DNA from: Oscillospiraceae bacterium
GTDB taxonomy: Bacteria; Bacillota; Clostridia; Oscillospirales; Oscillospiraceae
Direction: 5' to 3'
DNA length: 37,168 bases
NCBI GenBank assembly: GCA_020025675.1
Contig: JAHHRS010000016.1
Location: 1 to 37,168 of the forward strand
The translations under genes were made by a program, and so were the position numbers. Below are positions 16,782 to 25,107 of the stretch, in pieces (within the stretch, counting starts at the first letter, position 1; every line of letters starts with the position of its first letter). Under the pieces are notes generated by a model. The model was not told where the DNA came from. It searched no databases and saw only the letters and a program-made list of their open reading frames with translations.

Positions 16782-17336
16782 ATGATTTGGAAACTGTTTT
16801 TTGCCTTTATTCAGGTAGGTTTGTTCAGTGTCGGCGGGGGGTATGCGGCAATTCCCCTTATTCAGGAGCAAATAGTTAACATATATAAATTAATGACACT
16901 TGAAGAATTCAGCGATTTGATCACCATTGCGGAAATGACTCCCGGACCAATTTCTATAAATTCCTCTACCTTTGTGGGTATGCAGCTTGGGGGAATTCCG
17001 GGCGTTCTGATTTGTACCCTTGGCTGTATTATTCCATCTTTCATTATTTGCCTTACACTGGCTCACATCTACTATAAATACAGGAATCTTGGCAGTCTTC
17101 AAACCGTGCTGGCTTCATTAAGGCCCGCAGTCGTATCTTTGATTGGCTCTGCCGGACTTTCTATTCTGCTTATAGGCATTTTCAAAAATGGAATTATTTC
17201 TACAGATAATCTGAAATACCTTGAGTCAGCTCTATTTTTGGTTTGTCTGTTCCTGTTAAGAAAATACAAGGTTAATCCTATTGCTATTATATTAGGTAGC
17301 GGTGTTGTAGGAACACTCATTTACATGTTCATTTAG
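16782..17336 (+). CDS. chromate transporter family protein, second half of a split pair
   Basis: A 184-residue membrane protein, paralogous to its upstream neighbour: FSVGGGYAAIPLIQEQIV near the N-terminus and AEMTPGPISINSSTFVGMQ as the PGP motif, then four to five helices. A strong AGGAGGTAAGG ribosome binding site spans the end of the first gene. Its last 45 nt overlap the 3' end of the LysR gene on the other strand. The two CHR halves probably form a heteromer. Confidence 0.88.
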   Translation: MIWKLFFAFIQVGLFSVGGGYAAIPLIQEQIVNIYKLMTLEEFSDLITIAEMTPGPISINSSTFVGMQLGGIPGVLICTLGCIIPSFIICLTLAHIYYKYRNLGSLQTVLASLRPAVVSLIGSAGLSILLIGIFKNGIISTDNLKYLESALFLVCLFLLRKYKVNPIAIILGSGVVGTLIYMFI

Positions 17337-18194
17337 CACCTTAATAAAAGCCTTCATTGCAGGGGAAATATATTTGTTTTTATGATAAATAAGACGAATG
17401 GAACGTTTTACTTTCATATCATCCAGAGGAAGTATGGTCAATACTTCCTTTTTTATTTCCTCTGAAATCATCATACGTGACAGTGCGGCAATGCTGTCTG
17501 TATACTGCAGGGCCTGCTTTATAGCGTCAACGCTGCTGCATGTATAGTTTGTAGATAGTTTAAGACCCAGCTTCTGCATATGCAGTTCAAGCTGGTTTCT
17601 TTTGCTGCTGCCGTCTTCCCGCGAAATAAAGGTGTATTGCTCCAGATCCCCAAACGTAATATTTTTCTTACATGTCAGAGGGTGCTTCGCTGAAACAGCT
17701 AAAACAAGTTCATCTTCTGCTACATCCTCAATAACAAGGTTAGGATTGTCTACATAGCCTTCCACAAGTGCTAAATCCAGTTCGTAGTCATTTATAAGCT
17801 GTTCTATTTTACTGGTATTGTTAATTATTACGCTGTATGAAATAGGCAGCTCCTGATGTGCTAAGCGCTGAATCAGAGGCGGAATAATACATGTACCCAC
17901 ACTCACAGAGCCGCCTATTCTAATATGATTTGTCTGCCCGTGAATATTAATATCATCCTCCATATGGTGAAATAATTCAAGGATATGCAAGGCATGATCC
18001 AGCATAGTTTCACCGATAGGAGTTAAATACAGCCTATGGTTTATTCTCTCGAATAATATTATATTATAATACTTCTCTAAATCTGCAATTATTTTAGAGA
18101 TAGAGGGCTGAGAAAGATTTAATTTTTCTGCTGCTGCGTGCATGGTTTTCTCCTGACATACGGCTACAAAAACCTCTAAGTGGTGCAAAGTCAT
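17292..18194 (-). CDS. LysR-family transcriptional regulator
   Basis: A 300-residue regulator. The N-terminal winged helix-turn-helix (1-~60) reads MTLHHLEVFVAVCQEKTMHA followed by LNLSQPSISKIIADLEKYY, and the effector domain is at ~88-295. I chose the ATG at 18194 because AGGAGG is 6 nt upstream; an earlier in-frame start lacks a site. It is tail-to-tail with the chromate transporter pair and overlaps it by 45 nt. LysR regulators normally control a neighbouring divergent gene, but here no divergent gene exists; candidate targets are the chromate pair or its own operon. Ligand unknown. Confidence 0.9.
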   Translation of the reverse strand: MTLHHLEVFVAVCQEKTMHAAAEKLNLSQPSISKIIADLEKYYNIILFERINHRLYLTPIGETMLDHALHILELFHHMEDDINIHGQTNHIRIGGSVSVGTCIIPPLIQRLAHQELPISYSVIINNTSKIEQLINDYELDLALVEGYVDNPNLVIEDVAEDELVLAVSAKHPLTCKKNITFGDLEQYTFISREDGSSKRNQLELHMQKLGLKLSTNYTCSSVDAIKQALQYTDSIAALSRMMISEEIKKEVLTILPLDDMKVKRSIRLIYHKNKYISPAMKAFIKVLNEHVNECSYNTAT

Positions 18195-18371
18195 ATTGTT
18201 CCTCCTGCCTGCAATTCTGTGAAGGGTCAAACTGTAATATTTTTAAAACATATAACTCATTATATTCTATTTTAAATTTATACCACAGTACAGCTTTCAT
18301 TTCAATTTATATAGTCAGGCGCAGGATTTTTTTAAAATCAGTTTACTGGAAAGCTGTCGCCGTTTACGGTT

Positions 18372-18965
18372 TCATTTCCTGCGAAAACGAAAATCGCACT
18401 TATCCCCGCCATCGGCAATAGTTGTTGTGCGTAACAGTTCAAGTCCCATCACATCTGCAAACATAAAATCCAGTTTACACAGATACTTTGCAAGCTCAAA
18501 GCAGCCCTCATCTTTACACAGCTTACATATTCCGCATTCAAGATAATCGTAGCCTAAATCAAACTGCTCATTTCCCGGAATAAGGTTTACAACCCAATCG
18601 TTTTTATATATACGTTTGTGAGTATTTTCAGCCCATCTTTGCTGTTTTATAAATTTCTTCCGGGAAAGGTAGTGTTCTGCATCTCCCATAACAATCCGAA
18701 ACATCTTGCTGTGCAAAAGCCCCTGCTCTAAAATTCTGTAATTCTCATCGGGCGTTAAATCGTCACAGCGGTTCAAGGCAATAAACCATGCTCCCAGGAT
18801 ATAGCTGCTAATAAGAGGATTTTTATTTCCGATATTTTTGGCACGAGACATTATTTTCATGTATTCAGTTTTAACATTTTTCCGAATAGTCTTTGAAGTC
18901 AGAGCATTTTTGCACATATACGGCAGAACTAAACCTAACAGTTGAATGCTGAAATTATTTTTCAT
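18372..18965 (-). CDS. L-2-amino-thiazoline-4-carboxylate (ATC) hydrolase family protein
   Basis: A 197-residue protein whose C-terminal half has the signature of the ATC hydrolase-like family: FDLGYDYLECGICKLC, then EGCFELAKYLCKLDF, then a GGDKCDFRFRR end. The named member converts 2-amino-thiazoline-4-carboxylate to N-carbamoyl-L-cysteine on the way to cysteine, but most family members are untested and occur as stand-alone genes in clostridia. Several cysteines (C147, C150, C154 region) could bind metal. It precedes lysR on the same strand by ~180 nt. The true substrate is uncertain. Confidence 0.7.
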   Translation of the reverse strand: MKNNFSIQLLGLVLPYMCKNALTSKTIRKNVKTEYMKIMSRAKNIGNKNPLISSYILGAWFIALNRCDDLTPDENYRILEQGLLHSKMFRIVMGDAEHYLSRKKFIKQQRWAENTHKRIYKNDWVVNLIPGNEQFDLGYDYLECGICKLCKDEGCFELAKYLCKLDFMFADVMGLELLRTTTIADGGDKCDFRFRRK

Positions 18966-19015
18966 AGTAATTTAACCCCATTTTTGTCTGTTTACAGGTA
19001 AATAAGCAGACTAAA

Positions 19016-19267
19016 TTAAGCTTTTCCAAATAATTTTTTCTTTTGATACGGCTCTTTGCGGACTGAACCCATATCATAACCCAACTCATTAATTACTTTT
19101 TTGAGAGTGTCCTCGTTAAGCTCCTGTTGGGTCAAAATTACCGTCTGTTCTTTAGTGTGCGATGAAGTAACCTTTTTCACAGGAAATGCTCTTCTGATTG
19201 CTTCATTGATGTGAGTCTCGCACATTCCGCACATCATGCCCTTTACTTCAACGGTATACTTCCACAT
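19016..19267 (-). CDS. heavy-metal-associated (HMA) domain protein, CopZ-like
   Basis: An 83-residue soluble protein with one HMA fold: VEVKGMMCGMCETHINEAI carries the metal-binding MxCxxC, followed by the usual beta-alpha-beta and a Lys-rich tail. Such proteins carry Cu(I) or other soft metals to P-type ATPases. No copper ATPase or copY/csoR lies nearby; it is 55 nt downstream of a ZIP transporter on the same strand and is probably co-transcribed with it, which hints at a broader metal-homeostasis pair. Confidence 0.85.
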   Translation of the reverse strand: MWKYTVEVKGMMCGMCETHINEAIRRAFPVKKVTSSHTKEQTVILTQQELNEDTLKKVINELGYDMGSVRKEPYQKKKLFGKA

Positions 19268-19322
19268 TGTTATTTCCTCCGTTTGTTTTATTTTTCAGCA
19301 CTGCTGAAACTGTTCTAATGTG

Positions 19323-20105
19323 TTATCCAAGTGCAACATCTAAAATCATCATAACGGTAAACCCTACCGCAAAGAAAACTGTACCAATATCTGAGTGTTT
19401 TCCCTGTGACATTTCAGGAATAAGTTCTTCTACTACAACGTAAATCATTGCACCTGCTGCAAAGCTCAAAAAATAGGGCAGCGCCGGAACAATAAGTCCT
19501 GCCGCCAAAATTGTAAGAATCGCCCCCACAGGTTCAACAGCACCTGAGAGAACGCCGTATGTAAATGCTCCGGATGTTTTCATTCCTTCTGACCTTAACG
19601 GCATAGATATAATTGCTCCTTCCGGGAAATTTTGGATTGCAATTCCTATTGAAAGCGCAAGCGCTCCCATCAATGAAATGCCCCCATTGTCCGCAAGATA
19701 ACCTGCATAAACAACGCCGACCGCCATTCCTTCTGGAATGTTGTGAAGCGTTACCGCAAGAACAAGCATAGTTGTTCGCTGCAGCTTTGTCTTTGGACCT
19801 TCCACCTGTTCTGAGTTTTTGTGTAAATGGGGAATTAAGTGGTCAAGTAGAAGTAAAAACAAAATGCCTATCCAAAAACCTGCCGCAGCAGGTATAAATG
19901 ACCATTTGCCCATCACTTCTGATTGCTCAAGGGCCGGTATCAGCAGGCTCCACACAGAAGCGGCAACCATAACCCCGCCGGCAAAGCCTGTCAAAGCTCG
20001 CTGCACAGATAAGCTCATGGTCTTTTTCATGAAAAAGACGCAGGCGGCACCAAGTGATGTTCCTAAAAACGGAATCAGAATTCCATACCAAATGTCAATA
20101 TTCAA
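19323..20105 (-). CDS. ZIP-family divalent metal transporter (ZupT-like)
   Basis: A 260-residue membrane protein with about eight helices. Metal-site motifs on helices IV and V are present: HNIPEGMAVGVVYAG and NFPEGAIISMPL. A His-containing cytoplasmic loop (HLIPHLHKNSEQ) is present, and the second site carries N instead of H before FPEG, as in several ZIP members. ZIP proteins import Zn, Fe or Mn. Translation likely starts at a TTG (20103-20105) with GGAGGG just upstream. A strong promoter with an operator-like palindrome lies ~165-200 nt upstream, which suggests metal-dependent control. Confidence 0.88.
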   Translation of the reverse strand: MNIDIWYGILIPFLGTSLGAACVFFMKKTMSLSVQRALTGFAGGVMVAASVWSLLIPALEQSEVMGKWSFIPAAAGFWIGILFLLLLDHLIPHLHKNSEQVEGPKTKLQRTTMLVLAVTLHNIPEGMAVGVVYAGYLADNGGISLMGALALSIGIAIQNFPEGAIISMPLRSEGMKTSGAFTYGVLSGAVEPVGAILTILAAGLIVPALPYFLSFAAGAMIYVVVEELIPEMSQGKHSDIGTVFFAVGFTVMMILDVALG

Positions 20106-20257
20106 TTTATCCCTCCTGTTATTTTAGAATTATAGCAAGACAACCTGCATATGTTAATTAAAAACATGAATATCCGGATTATTTTCCGACTGCACAATTG
20201 CTTCCGACAAAATCTTTACTGTATTAATATTCCAGATATGCTTAAAGCTGGTTTCTA

Positions 20258-20305
20258 GTTAGTTGTCTCTAACCTCATTATAGCATCTCTATTTCAATTT
20301 ATCAA
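20258..20305 (-). promoter_or_regulatory. strong promoter plus operator-like palindrome for the ZIP-HMA operon
   Basis: On the minus strand TTGATA (20300-20305) and TATAAT (20277-20282) are exactly 17 bp apart. Immediately downstream, GTTAG-N6-CTAAC (20258-20273) spans the expected transcription start. TTAG/CTAA half-sites resemble those of DtxR/MntR-type metal repressors, and the position would allow repression. A ~165-nt leader separates it from the ZIP start; apart from the terminator of the next gene, the remaining 20106-20479 stretch shows nothing else. Confidence 0.7.
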
Positions 20306-20431
20306 CTCTCATTTAGTCACAGTTTTTCAGTTTTGTGAAAGAAGTTTTATAACGGTCAATCCTTTCGTCCGACTCTATTTTCAGGAGCTTATATTGAAAA
20401 AGTGCATGAATCCCGTATATTTTTTAAGAAA

Positions 20432-20463
20432 AATTCAGGCTTCCGAAAACGGAAGCCTGAATT
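20432..20463 (-). terminator. Rho-independent terminator of the short serine-dehydratase-like gene
   Basis: A perfect 14-bp stem (20450-20463 with 20432-20445, core CAGGCTTCCG) with a 4-nt loop is followed on the minus strand by TTCTTAAAAAA after an ATTTTT junction. It begins 17 nt beyond the stop codon. Confidence 0.88.
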
Positions 20464-20479
20464 AAAATTTTAATTCTCT

Positions 20480-21205
20480 TTACAGTCTGCCTGCATACCA
20501 AAGTTCCATTGCAAGCAGGCCTGCCTCAACGCCAAGGGCAAGCTTTGCAGCGCCCAGCGGTTCATCATCTGTGCAATTAAGTCCCTGAGTAATTCTGTAT
20601 GTTCTTTCAAGAACCTTTGCAATATCATCATAACCGCCGCCTCTTAGATAGCATATAGCGGCACCCGCTCCAAGTCCTGCACATACAGCACCGCTGAGTT
20701 CGGCACTGTCCTCAATTTGTTTTTTAAAGCAAATTGCAGTGAGGTTAGAAATGGCAAGAGCTCTGTAAAACATTTCTTCTCCCAGGTCATCTTCCATAGC
20801 ATATTCCTGAATGGGAAGGCAAACGCCTATTCCCTGATAAACGCTGTCACAGTTTACTATTACCGGAAGCTTTGAACCAAAGGCCCACGCATCCAAAGCC
20901 GCAACCGTCCTTGCCCGTGCCAGATTGTGTACATTTGAGCTCTGCTCCATCATTATTTTGCCGATATTGGCTCCGCCCTCTTTTTCAAGGCCTTCGTTGG
21001 CAAGAGCATTGTTATATTCTACCTGACGGCGGAGAATAGGCTCCACATCTTTTATATCCATAGTCGTAGCAAAATCATAAATATTTTTCATGCTGAGTAT
21101 GGAATAATCAAGCTTACTGTCCTCGTGAGCCTCGGGTTCCCATGGAACGAGCTCATAGTTCAGGATTGCGACAAAACTTTTATAGAGAAAACTGTTCTTA
21201 TCCAT
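20480..21205 (-). CDS. short L-serine dehydratase alpha / cysteine desulfidase (UPF0597)-like protein
   Basis: A 241-residue protein that matches only the C-terminal part of the UPF0597/SDH-alpha family (usually ~430 residues). Its stretch ARARTVAALDAWAFGSKLPV followed by VNCDSVYQGIGVCLPI corresponds to the family's ARTAAASDARM…LPVMSNSGSGNQG segment. SGAVCAGLGAGAAICYLRGG and TQGLNCTDDE correspond to the Gly-rich and Fe-S Cys regions near the C-terminus. Cys175 and Cys211 may be cluster ligands. The first ~90 residues are unlike the family. I chose ATG 21205 because AGGAGG lies just upstream. It is intact, with its own promoter and terminator, so it is a deliberate short form rather than a fragment. 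Activity on serine or cysteine is not proven. Confidence 0.6.
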   Translation of the reverse strand: MDKNSFLYKSFVAILNYELVPWEPEAHEDSKLDYSILSMKNIYDFATTMDIKDVEPILRRQVEYNNALANEGLEKEGGANIGKIMMEQSSNVHNLARARTVAALDAWAFGSKLPVIVNCDSVYQGIGVCLPIQEYAMEDDLGEEMFYRALAISNLTAICFKKQIEDSAELSGAVCAGLGAGAAICYLRGGGYDDIAKVLERTYRITQGLNCTDDEPLGAAKLALGVEAGLLAMELWYAGRL

Positions 21206-21244
21206 TTTTACCTCCTGAAAAATAATCATTGAAATTATGCTTAT

Positions 21245-21273
21245 ATTGTACTCGAATGAGTTATAAATTTCAA
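21245..21273 (-). promoter_or_regulatory. promoter of the short serine-dehydratase-like gene
   Basis: On the minus strand TTGAAA (21268-21273) and TACAAT (21245-21250) have a 17-bp spacer, 40 nt before the start codon. Confidence 0.65.
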
Positions 21274-21379
21274 TATGTTTTGGCTATTGTTTAATACTTA
21301 ACACTAACTTTTACTCCCCATCCAAATCTTCATATTTTTATATTCACTAACATAACATGTACCAAAAGGAGTGATGAAT

Positions 21380-22147
21380 TTGATTGACATCAGAGGCTTT
21401 ATGCAAAAGAATAAAAAGTTATTTTCTGCATTGGGAATGATTTTGCTGGTTGCCCTTATTTTCTGGGCAGTTAACAGTCCAACCATTGTAGGAGCTTCTG
21501 CAACAGAAAGATTACTGCCCATATATAATGTTCAGCGAGATGACAAAGTTGTTGCCATGTCATTTGACGCTGCATGGGGAAACGAGGACACACAAATTCT
21601 TATAGACATACTGGATAAGTACAATGTAAACACTACTTTCTTTGTGGTTGGAGATTGGGTAGACAAATTTCCTGAGTCAGTAAAAGCGCTGGCAGATGCC
21701 GGAAATGAAATTATGAATCACTCATCTAACCACGCCCATTTTTCAAAACTCACGGAAGAACAGATAGTAGAGGACGTAAATAATTGTAATAATAAAATAG
21801 AAAAAATTACCGGAAAACGACCCACTCTCTTTAGATGTCCTTACGGTGAATATGACGACCATGTGGTAAAGGCTATAAACAGCATGGGAATGACTGCTAT
21901 ACAGTGGAATGTTGACAGTCTGGACTGGAAAGAAATTTCTCCGGAGGAAATTCAGCAAAGAGTGCTAAAGAACGTAGAACCCGGAAGCATAATCCTTTTT
22001 CATAATGCCGCAAAAAACACCCCTGCGGCATTACCCGGTATAATTGAGTCTCTGCAGTCTCAGGGCTATAAAATTGTTCCGGTTTCTCAAATACTCTTGC
22101 AGGGAGAATACACCATAGATCACAAAGGAACTATGATTCCCAAATGA
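21380..22147 (+). CDS. membrane-anchored polysaccharide deacetylase (PdaB-like, NodB fold)
   Basis: A protein of about 256 residues. An N-terminal signal anchor (~14-34, LFSALGMILLVALIFWAV) is followed by a NodB domain: motif 1 SFDAAWGNED (catalytic Asp and metal Asp), motif 2 HSSNH (metal histidines), motif 3 RCPYGEYD, motif 4 near WNVDSLDW and motif 5 ILFHN. These metal-dependent esterases remove acetyl groups from peptidoglycan or chitin-like sugars outside the cell; PdaB in Bacillus acts in sporulation. Start choice: AAAAGGAG is 8 nt before the TTG at 21380, while the ATG at 21374 is only 2 nt away; both give nearly the same protein. It is divergent from the serine-dehydratase-like gene. 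Confidence 0.9.
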   Translation: MIDIRGFMQKNKKLFSALGMILLVALIFWAVNSPTIVGASATERLLPIYNVQRDDKVVAMSFDAAWGNEDTQILIDILDKYNVNTTFFVVGDWVDKFPESVKALADAGNEIMNHSSNHAHFSKLTEEQIVEDVNNCNNKIEKITGKRPTLFRCPYGEYDDHVVKAINSMGMTAIQWNVDSLDWKEISPEEIQQRVLKNVEPGSIILFHNAAKNTPAALPGIIESLQSQGYKIVPVSQILLQGEYTIDHKGTMIPK

Positions 22148-22157
22148 AGCCGTTAAC

Positions 22158-22202
22158 GGCGCAAATCGGCCCTGATTTAAGCCTTTTTGCGCCTGTTTTT
22201 TT
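22158..22202 (+). terminator. Rho-independent terminator of the deacetylase gene
   Basis: GGCGCAAA (22158-22165) pairs with TTTGCGCC (22186-22193), with an inner GGC/GCC pairing, followed by TGTTTTTTTG. It begins 11 nt after the stop. Confidence 0.88.
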
Positions 22203-22238
22203 GCATTAAATTGTTTATATCATGACACTTTGAGCAAA

Positions 22239-22267
22239 TTGTCAGTTTTGTAGGATGTTACTAAAAT
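22239..22267 (+). promoter_or_regulatory. promoter of the second Fe-S flavoprotein/hypA operon
   Basis: TTGTCA (22239-22244) and TAAAAT (22262-22267) are 17 bp apart. The -10 falls inside the left arm of a long inverted repeat (22257-22297), so the promoter is a likely target of a repressor. Confidence 0.65.
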
Positions 22268-22297
22268 TTTTATTCATATTTCAAAAATTTTAGTGAC
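22257..22297. repeat. 15-bp inverted repeat overlapping the promoter (operator candidate)
   Basis: ACTAAAATTTTT (22260-22271) is perfectly repeated in inverse as AAAAATTTTAGT (22283-22294), and the arms extend to 15 bp with one mismatch (GTTAC/GTGAC); the spacer is 11 bp. It covers the -10 and transcription start of the second redox operon. It may be an operator or, as RNA, a 5' hairpin in the leader. No such repeat precedes the first redox operon. Confidence 0.7.
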
Positions 22298-22371
22298 TTT
22301 TTGTGCTATATGTGATAACATTAACAATAATAGGAATAACAAACAATTTAATACAGAGGGGAGACAACTAT

Positions 22372-25107
22372 ATGGTAACCAACAAAGAAAAACTGCTGAA
22401 ACTTGGGAAAAAAATGACCGACAGAATTCCAAAGCGCTTAGGTTTTGTTCCAATGGACACAAGCGACCCGGAATACTGGGGGCTAATGAATGTGCTTGAT
22501 GATGACATGGTTGACATTTGCCTTACCATGAAACAGCGGAAACCCTACTCCTTAGATCAGCTTGTGAAAATGACAGGCTGGGAAAAAACGAAGCTTGAGG
22601 CAAAACTTGCAGAGATGGCTAAAATAGGTCTTCTGGAATATCACTGGGGTGAGTGCGGTAATCCACATACGCAGGAACACAAACGCTATATTTTGCCGAT
22701 TTACGTTCCTGGCTTTGCAGAGGTTGCCAATATGAACCCGGAAGTAACCGAAAAACATCCTGAAATATGCGACTTTTTTGAGCGCATGTCTTTCTTGCCT
22801 CTTGAAGGTCTGACACCAATGGTGCCGCCAGGCGGCGGCGGAATAGGAATGCATGTAATACCGGTTGAAAAGGCTATTCCGGCACAGTCTGAGTCTGTAA
22901 GCATTGAACATATTTCATACTGGCTGGACAAATATGACGGTCACATAGGTCTGGGTATCTGCGCCTGCCGTCTTTGTGAGACTCACCGAAATGTAGGTTC
23001 CGGTGATGTTGAAGATTACTGGTGCATAGGTCTCGGTGAATTTGCAGACTACATGGTAGAGTCTGGCTTGGGCAAACCGTGCACTAAAGCTGAAGCAATG
23101 CAGGTTCTTAAAAGAGCAGAGGATATGGGCTATTGCCACCAGATAACAAATATTGACGGAGAACACAGAATATTCGCTATCTGTAACTGTGCCCCCGGTG
23201 TTTGCTTTGCTCTTCGTACATCTCAGTACTTTAACACACCCAACATGTCCCGCAGCGCATATATTGCTCATGTCAATAAAGATACATGTGTTGCATGCGG
23301 TCGCTGCGTTGAGATTTGTCCCGCAGGTGCAGTGAAGCTGGGGCAAAAGCTATGCACCAAGGACGGCCCTGTTAAGTACCCGAAAATTGATCTACCTGAC
23401 GAATTAGAATGGGGTCCGGAAAGATACAGTCCAAATTATAAGGACGATAACCGTATAAACTGCTATAAAACAGGAACAGCCCCATGTAAAGCATCCTGTC
23501 CCGCTCATATTCCCGTTCAGGGCTATATACAGTTGGCGTCCGAGGGCAAATACAAAGAGGCACTTGCTCTTATAAAGAAGGACAACCCCTTCCCTGCCGT
23601 CTGCGGAAGCATTTGCAACCGCCGCTGCGAAGATACATGTACCAGAGGCAGATTAGACCAGCCGGTTGCCATTGATGAAATAAAGAGATTTGTTGCAGAA
23701 CTGGAGTTAAAAGAAGAAAACCGTTATATTCCTCCCCTCTGGAACTTCAAGCCTAACTATGAGGGGTACGACGAAAAGATTGCCGTCATAGGTGCGGGTC
23801 CTGCCGGTATGAGCTGCGCTTATTTCCTTGCAAATATGGGTTACAAGGTTAAGGTTTATGATAAAAATTCTGTTCCCGGCGGTATGCTGACTCTGGGTAT
23901 TCCCAATTTCCGTCTGGAAAAAGACGTGGTAAATGCCGAGATAGATGTATTAAAACAAATGGGTGTTGAATTTGTCTGTGGGGTTGAAGTAGGAAAAGAC
24001 ATAACTATTCAGCAGCTCCGTGAAGAAGGAGTAAAGGGATTCTATCTTGCAATCGGTGCTCAGAAATCAAGTTCCCTTAATATCTCCGGGGAAGATTTGA
24101 AGGGTGTTTTCGGCGCAGTAGAATTTTTACGCAGCGTCAATCTGGGCAATAATCCTAAAATAGGAAAACGATGCGCAGTTATCGGCGGCGGTAATGTAGC
24201 CATGGACGCATGCCGTACCGCTGTACGTTTGGGTGCTGAAAATACATATGTTATTTATCGTCGCACAGAAGCAGAGATGCCTGCCGATGCCGAAGAATAT
24301 GCAGAAGCAGTAAACGAAGGCGTTAAGTTCCGATTTCTCAATTCTCCATCAGAAATCCTTGGAGCAAACGGCAAGGTTACGGGAATTAGGGTAGAAATTA
24401 TGGAGCTTGGTCACCCAGACGAAAATGGCCGTAGAAAACCGGTAGGAACCGGCAAATTTGAGACTGTCGATGTTGACAGCGTTATAAGCGCCATAGGACA
24501 GGAAATTGACTGGGGAGAGCTTGATGTCGGTGAACTCAAAACCAATGAAAAAGGGCTGGCGCTTGCCGAGGCCGTAACTTATCAGACATCACAGCCAGAT
24601 ATTTTTGTAGGCGGAGATGTTCTGACAGGTCCTAAATTTGCAATTGATGCTATTGCTCAAGGCAGAGAGGGCGCTATTTCTCTGCACCGTTTTGTTCAGG
24701 AGGGGCAGAGCCTTACCATAGGCCGAAACCGCAGAGACTTTATTGAACTGGATAAAGATAATGTAGCTATTCCTTTAAACAGCTATGCCACCTGCAAACG
24801 TCAGGTTCCCCAGCATGATCTTAAAAAGTTGAAGACGTTCTCCAATGACCGCCTGCCGCTTACTGAGGAGCAGATAAAAATGGAGGCTTCCCGCTGTCTA
24901 AAATGCGGTGCGGCAGAAGTTGACGAACACAAATGTATAGGCTGCGGCCTCTGCACTACTAAGTGTGAGTTTGACGCTATTAAGCTGAGCCGAGACATAC
25001 CTGAGGCTTCAACAATGTGGAACATTGACGATAAGCTTAAAGCTATTCTTCCCTACATGGCTAAGAGGAAAATAAAAATACTCAAAAATAAGGCTTTGAA
25101 AAAATAA
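22372..25107 (+). CDS. multidomain Fe-S flavoprotein: Cys-rich domain, ferredoxin, GltD/PreT-like NAD(P)H reductase (copy 2)
   Basis: A 911-residue paralogue of the protein at 12836 with the same domain order: winged-helix-like region (~45-110); Cys-rich region with CAC at 197-199, C202, C218 and CNCAPGVC at 271-278; ferredoxin motif (C306, 309, 312, 316); GltD-type Fe-S region (C372, 376, 411, 415, 419, 423); FAD site GAGPAG (474-479); NAD(P)H site GGGNVAMD (605-612); C-terminal ferredoxin cluster (C842, 845, 855, 858, 861, 865). The Cys-rich motif has fewer cysteines than copy 1, and a Gly-rich PPGGGG insert precedes it, so its cluster or partner may differ. The start is supported by GAGGGGAG before ATG 22372. 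Its stop overlaps the ATG of the next gene (TAATG). Predicted cytoplasmic NAD(P)H-linked electron-transfer protein; partner unknown. Confidence 0.9.
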   Translation: MVTNKEKLLKLGKKMTDRIPKRLGFVPMDTSDPEYWGLMNVLDDDMVDICLTMKQRKPYSLDQLVKMTGWEKTKLEAKLAEMAKIGLLEYHWGECGNPHTQEHKRYILPIYVPGFAEVANMNPEVTEKHPEICDFFERMSFLPLEGLTPMVPPGGGGIGMHVIPVEKAIPAQSESVSIEHISYWLDKYDGHIGLGICACRLCETHRNVGSGDVEDYWCIGLGEFADYMVESGLGKPCTKAEAMQVLKRAEDMGYCHQITNIDGEHRIFAICNCAPGVCFALRTSQYFNTPNMSRSAYIAHVNKDTCVACGRCVEICPAGAVKLGQKLCTKDGPVKYPKIDLPDELEWGPERYSPNYKDDNRINCYKTGTAPCKASCPAHIPVQGYIQLASEGKYKEALALIKKDNPFPAVCGSICNRRCEDTCTRGRLDQPVAIDEIKRFVAELELKEENRYIPPLWNFKPNYEGYDEKIAVIGAGPAGMSCAYFLANMGYKVKVYDKNSVPGGMLTLGIPNFRLEKDVVNAEIDVLKQMGVEFVCGVEVGKDITIQQLREEGVKGFYLAIGAQKSSSLNISGEDLKGVFGAVEFLRSVNLGNNPKIGKRCAVIGGGNVAMDACRTAVRLGAENTYVIYRRTEAEMPADAEEYAEAVNEGVKFRFLNSPSEILGANGKVTGIRVEIMELGHPDENGRRKPVGTGKFETVDVDSVISAIGQEIDWGELDVGELKTNEKGLALAEAVTYQTSQPDIFVGGDVLTGPKFAIDAIAQGREGAISLHRFVQEGQSLTIGRNRRDFIELDKDNVAIPLNSYATCKRQVPQHDLKKLKTFSNDRLPLTEEQIKMEASRCLKCGAAEVDEHKCIGCGLCTTKCEFDAIKLSRDIPEASTMWNIDDKLKAILPYMAKRKIKILKNKALKK

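Noticed and set aside
12745..22244. Shared ATTGTCAG and ATGACA words upstream of both redox operons, as a common operator
   Set aside because: The words occur in different order and spacing. In the second operon TTGTCA serves as the -35 box, so the similarity is explained by promoter elements plus AT-rich chance.
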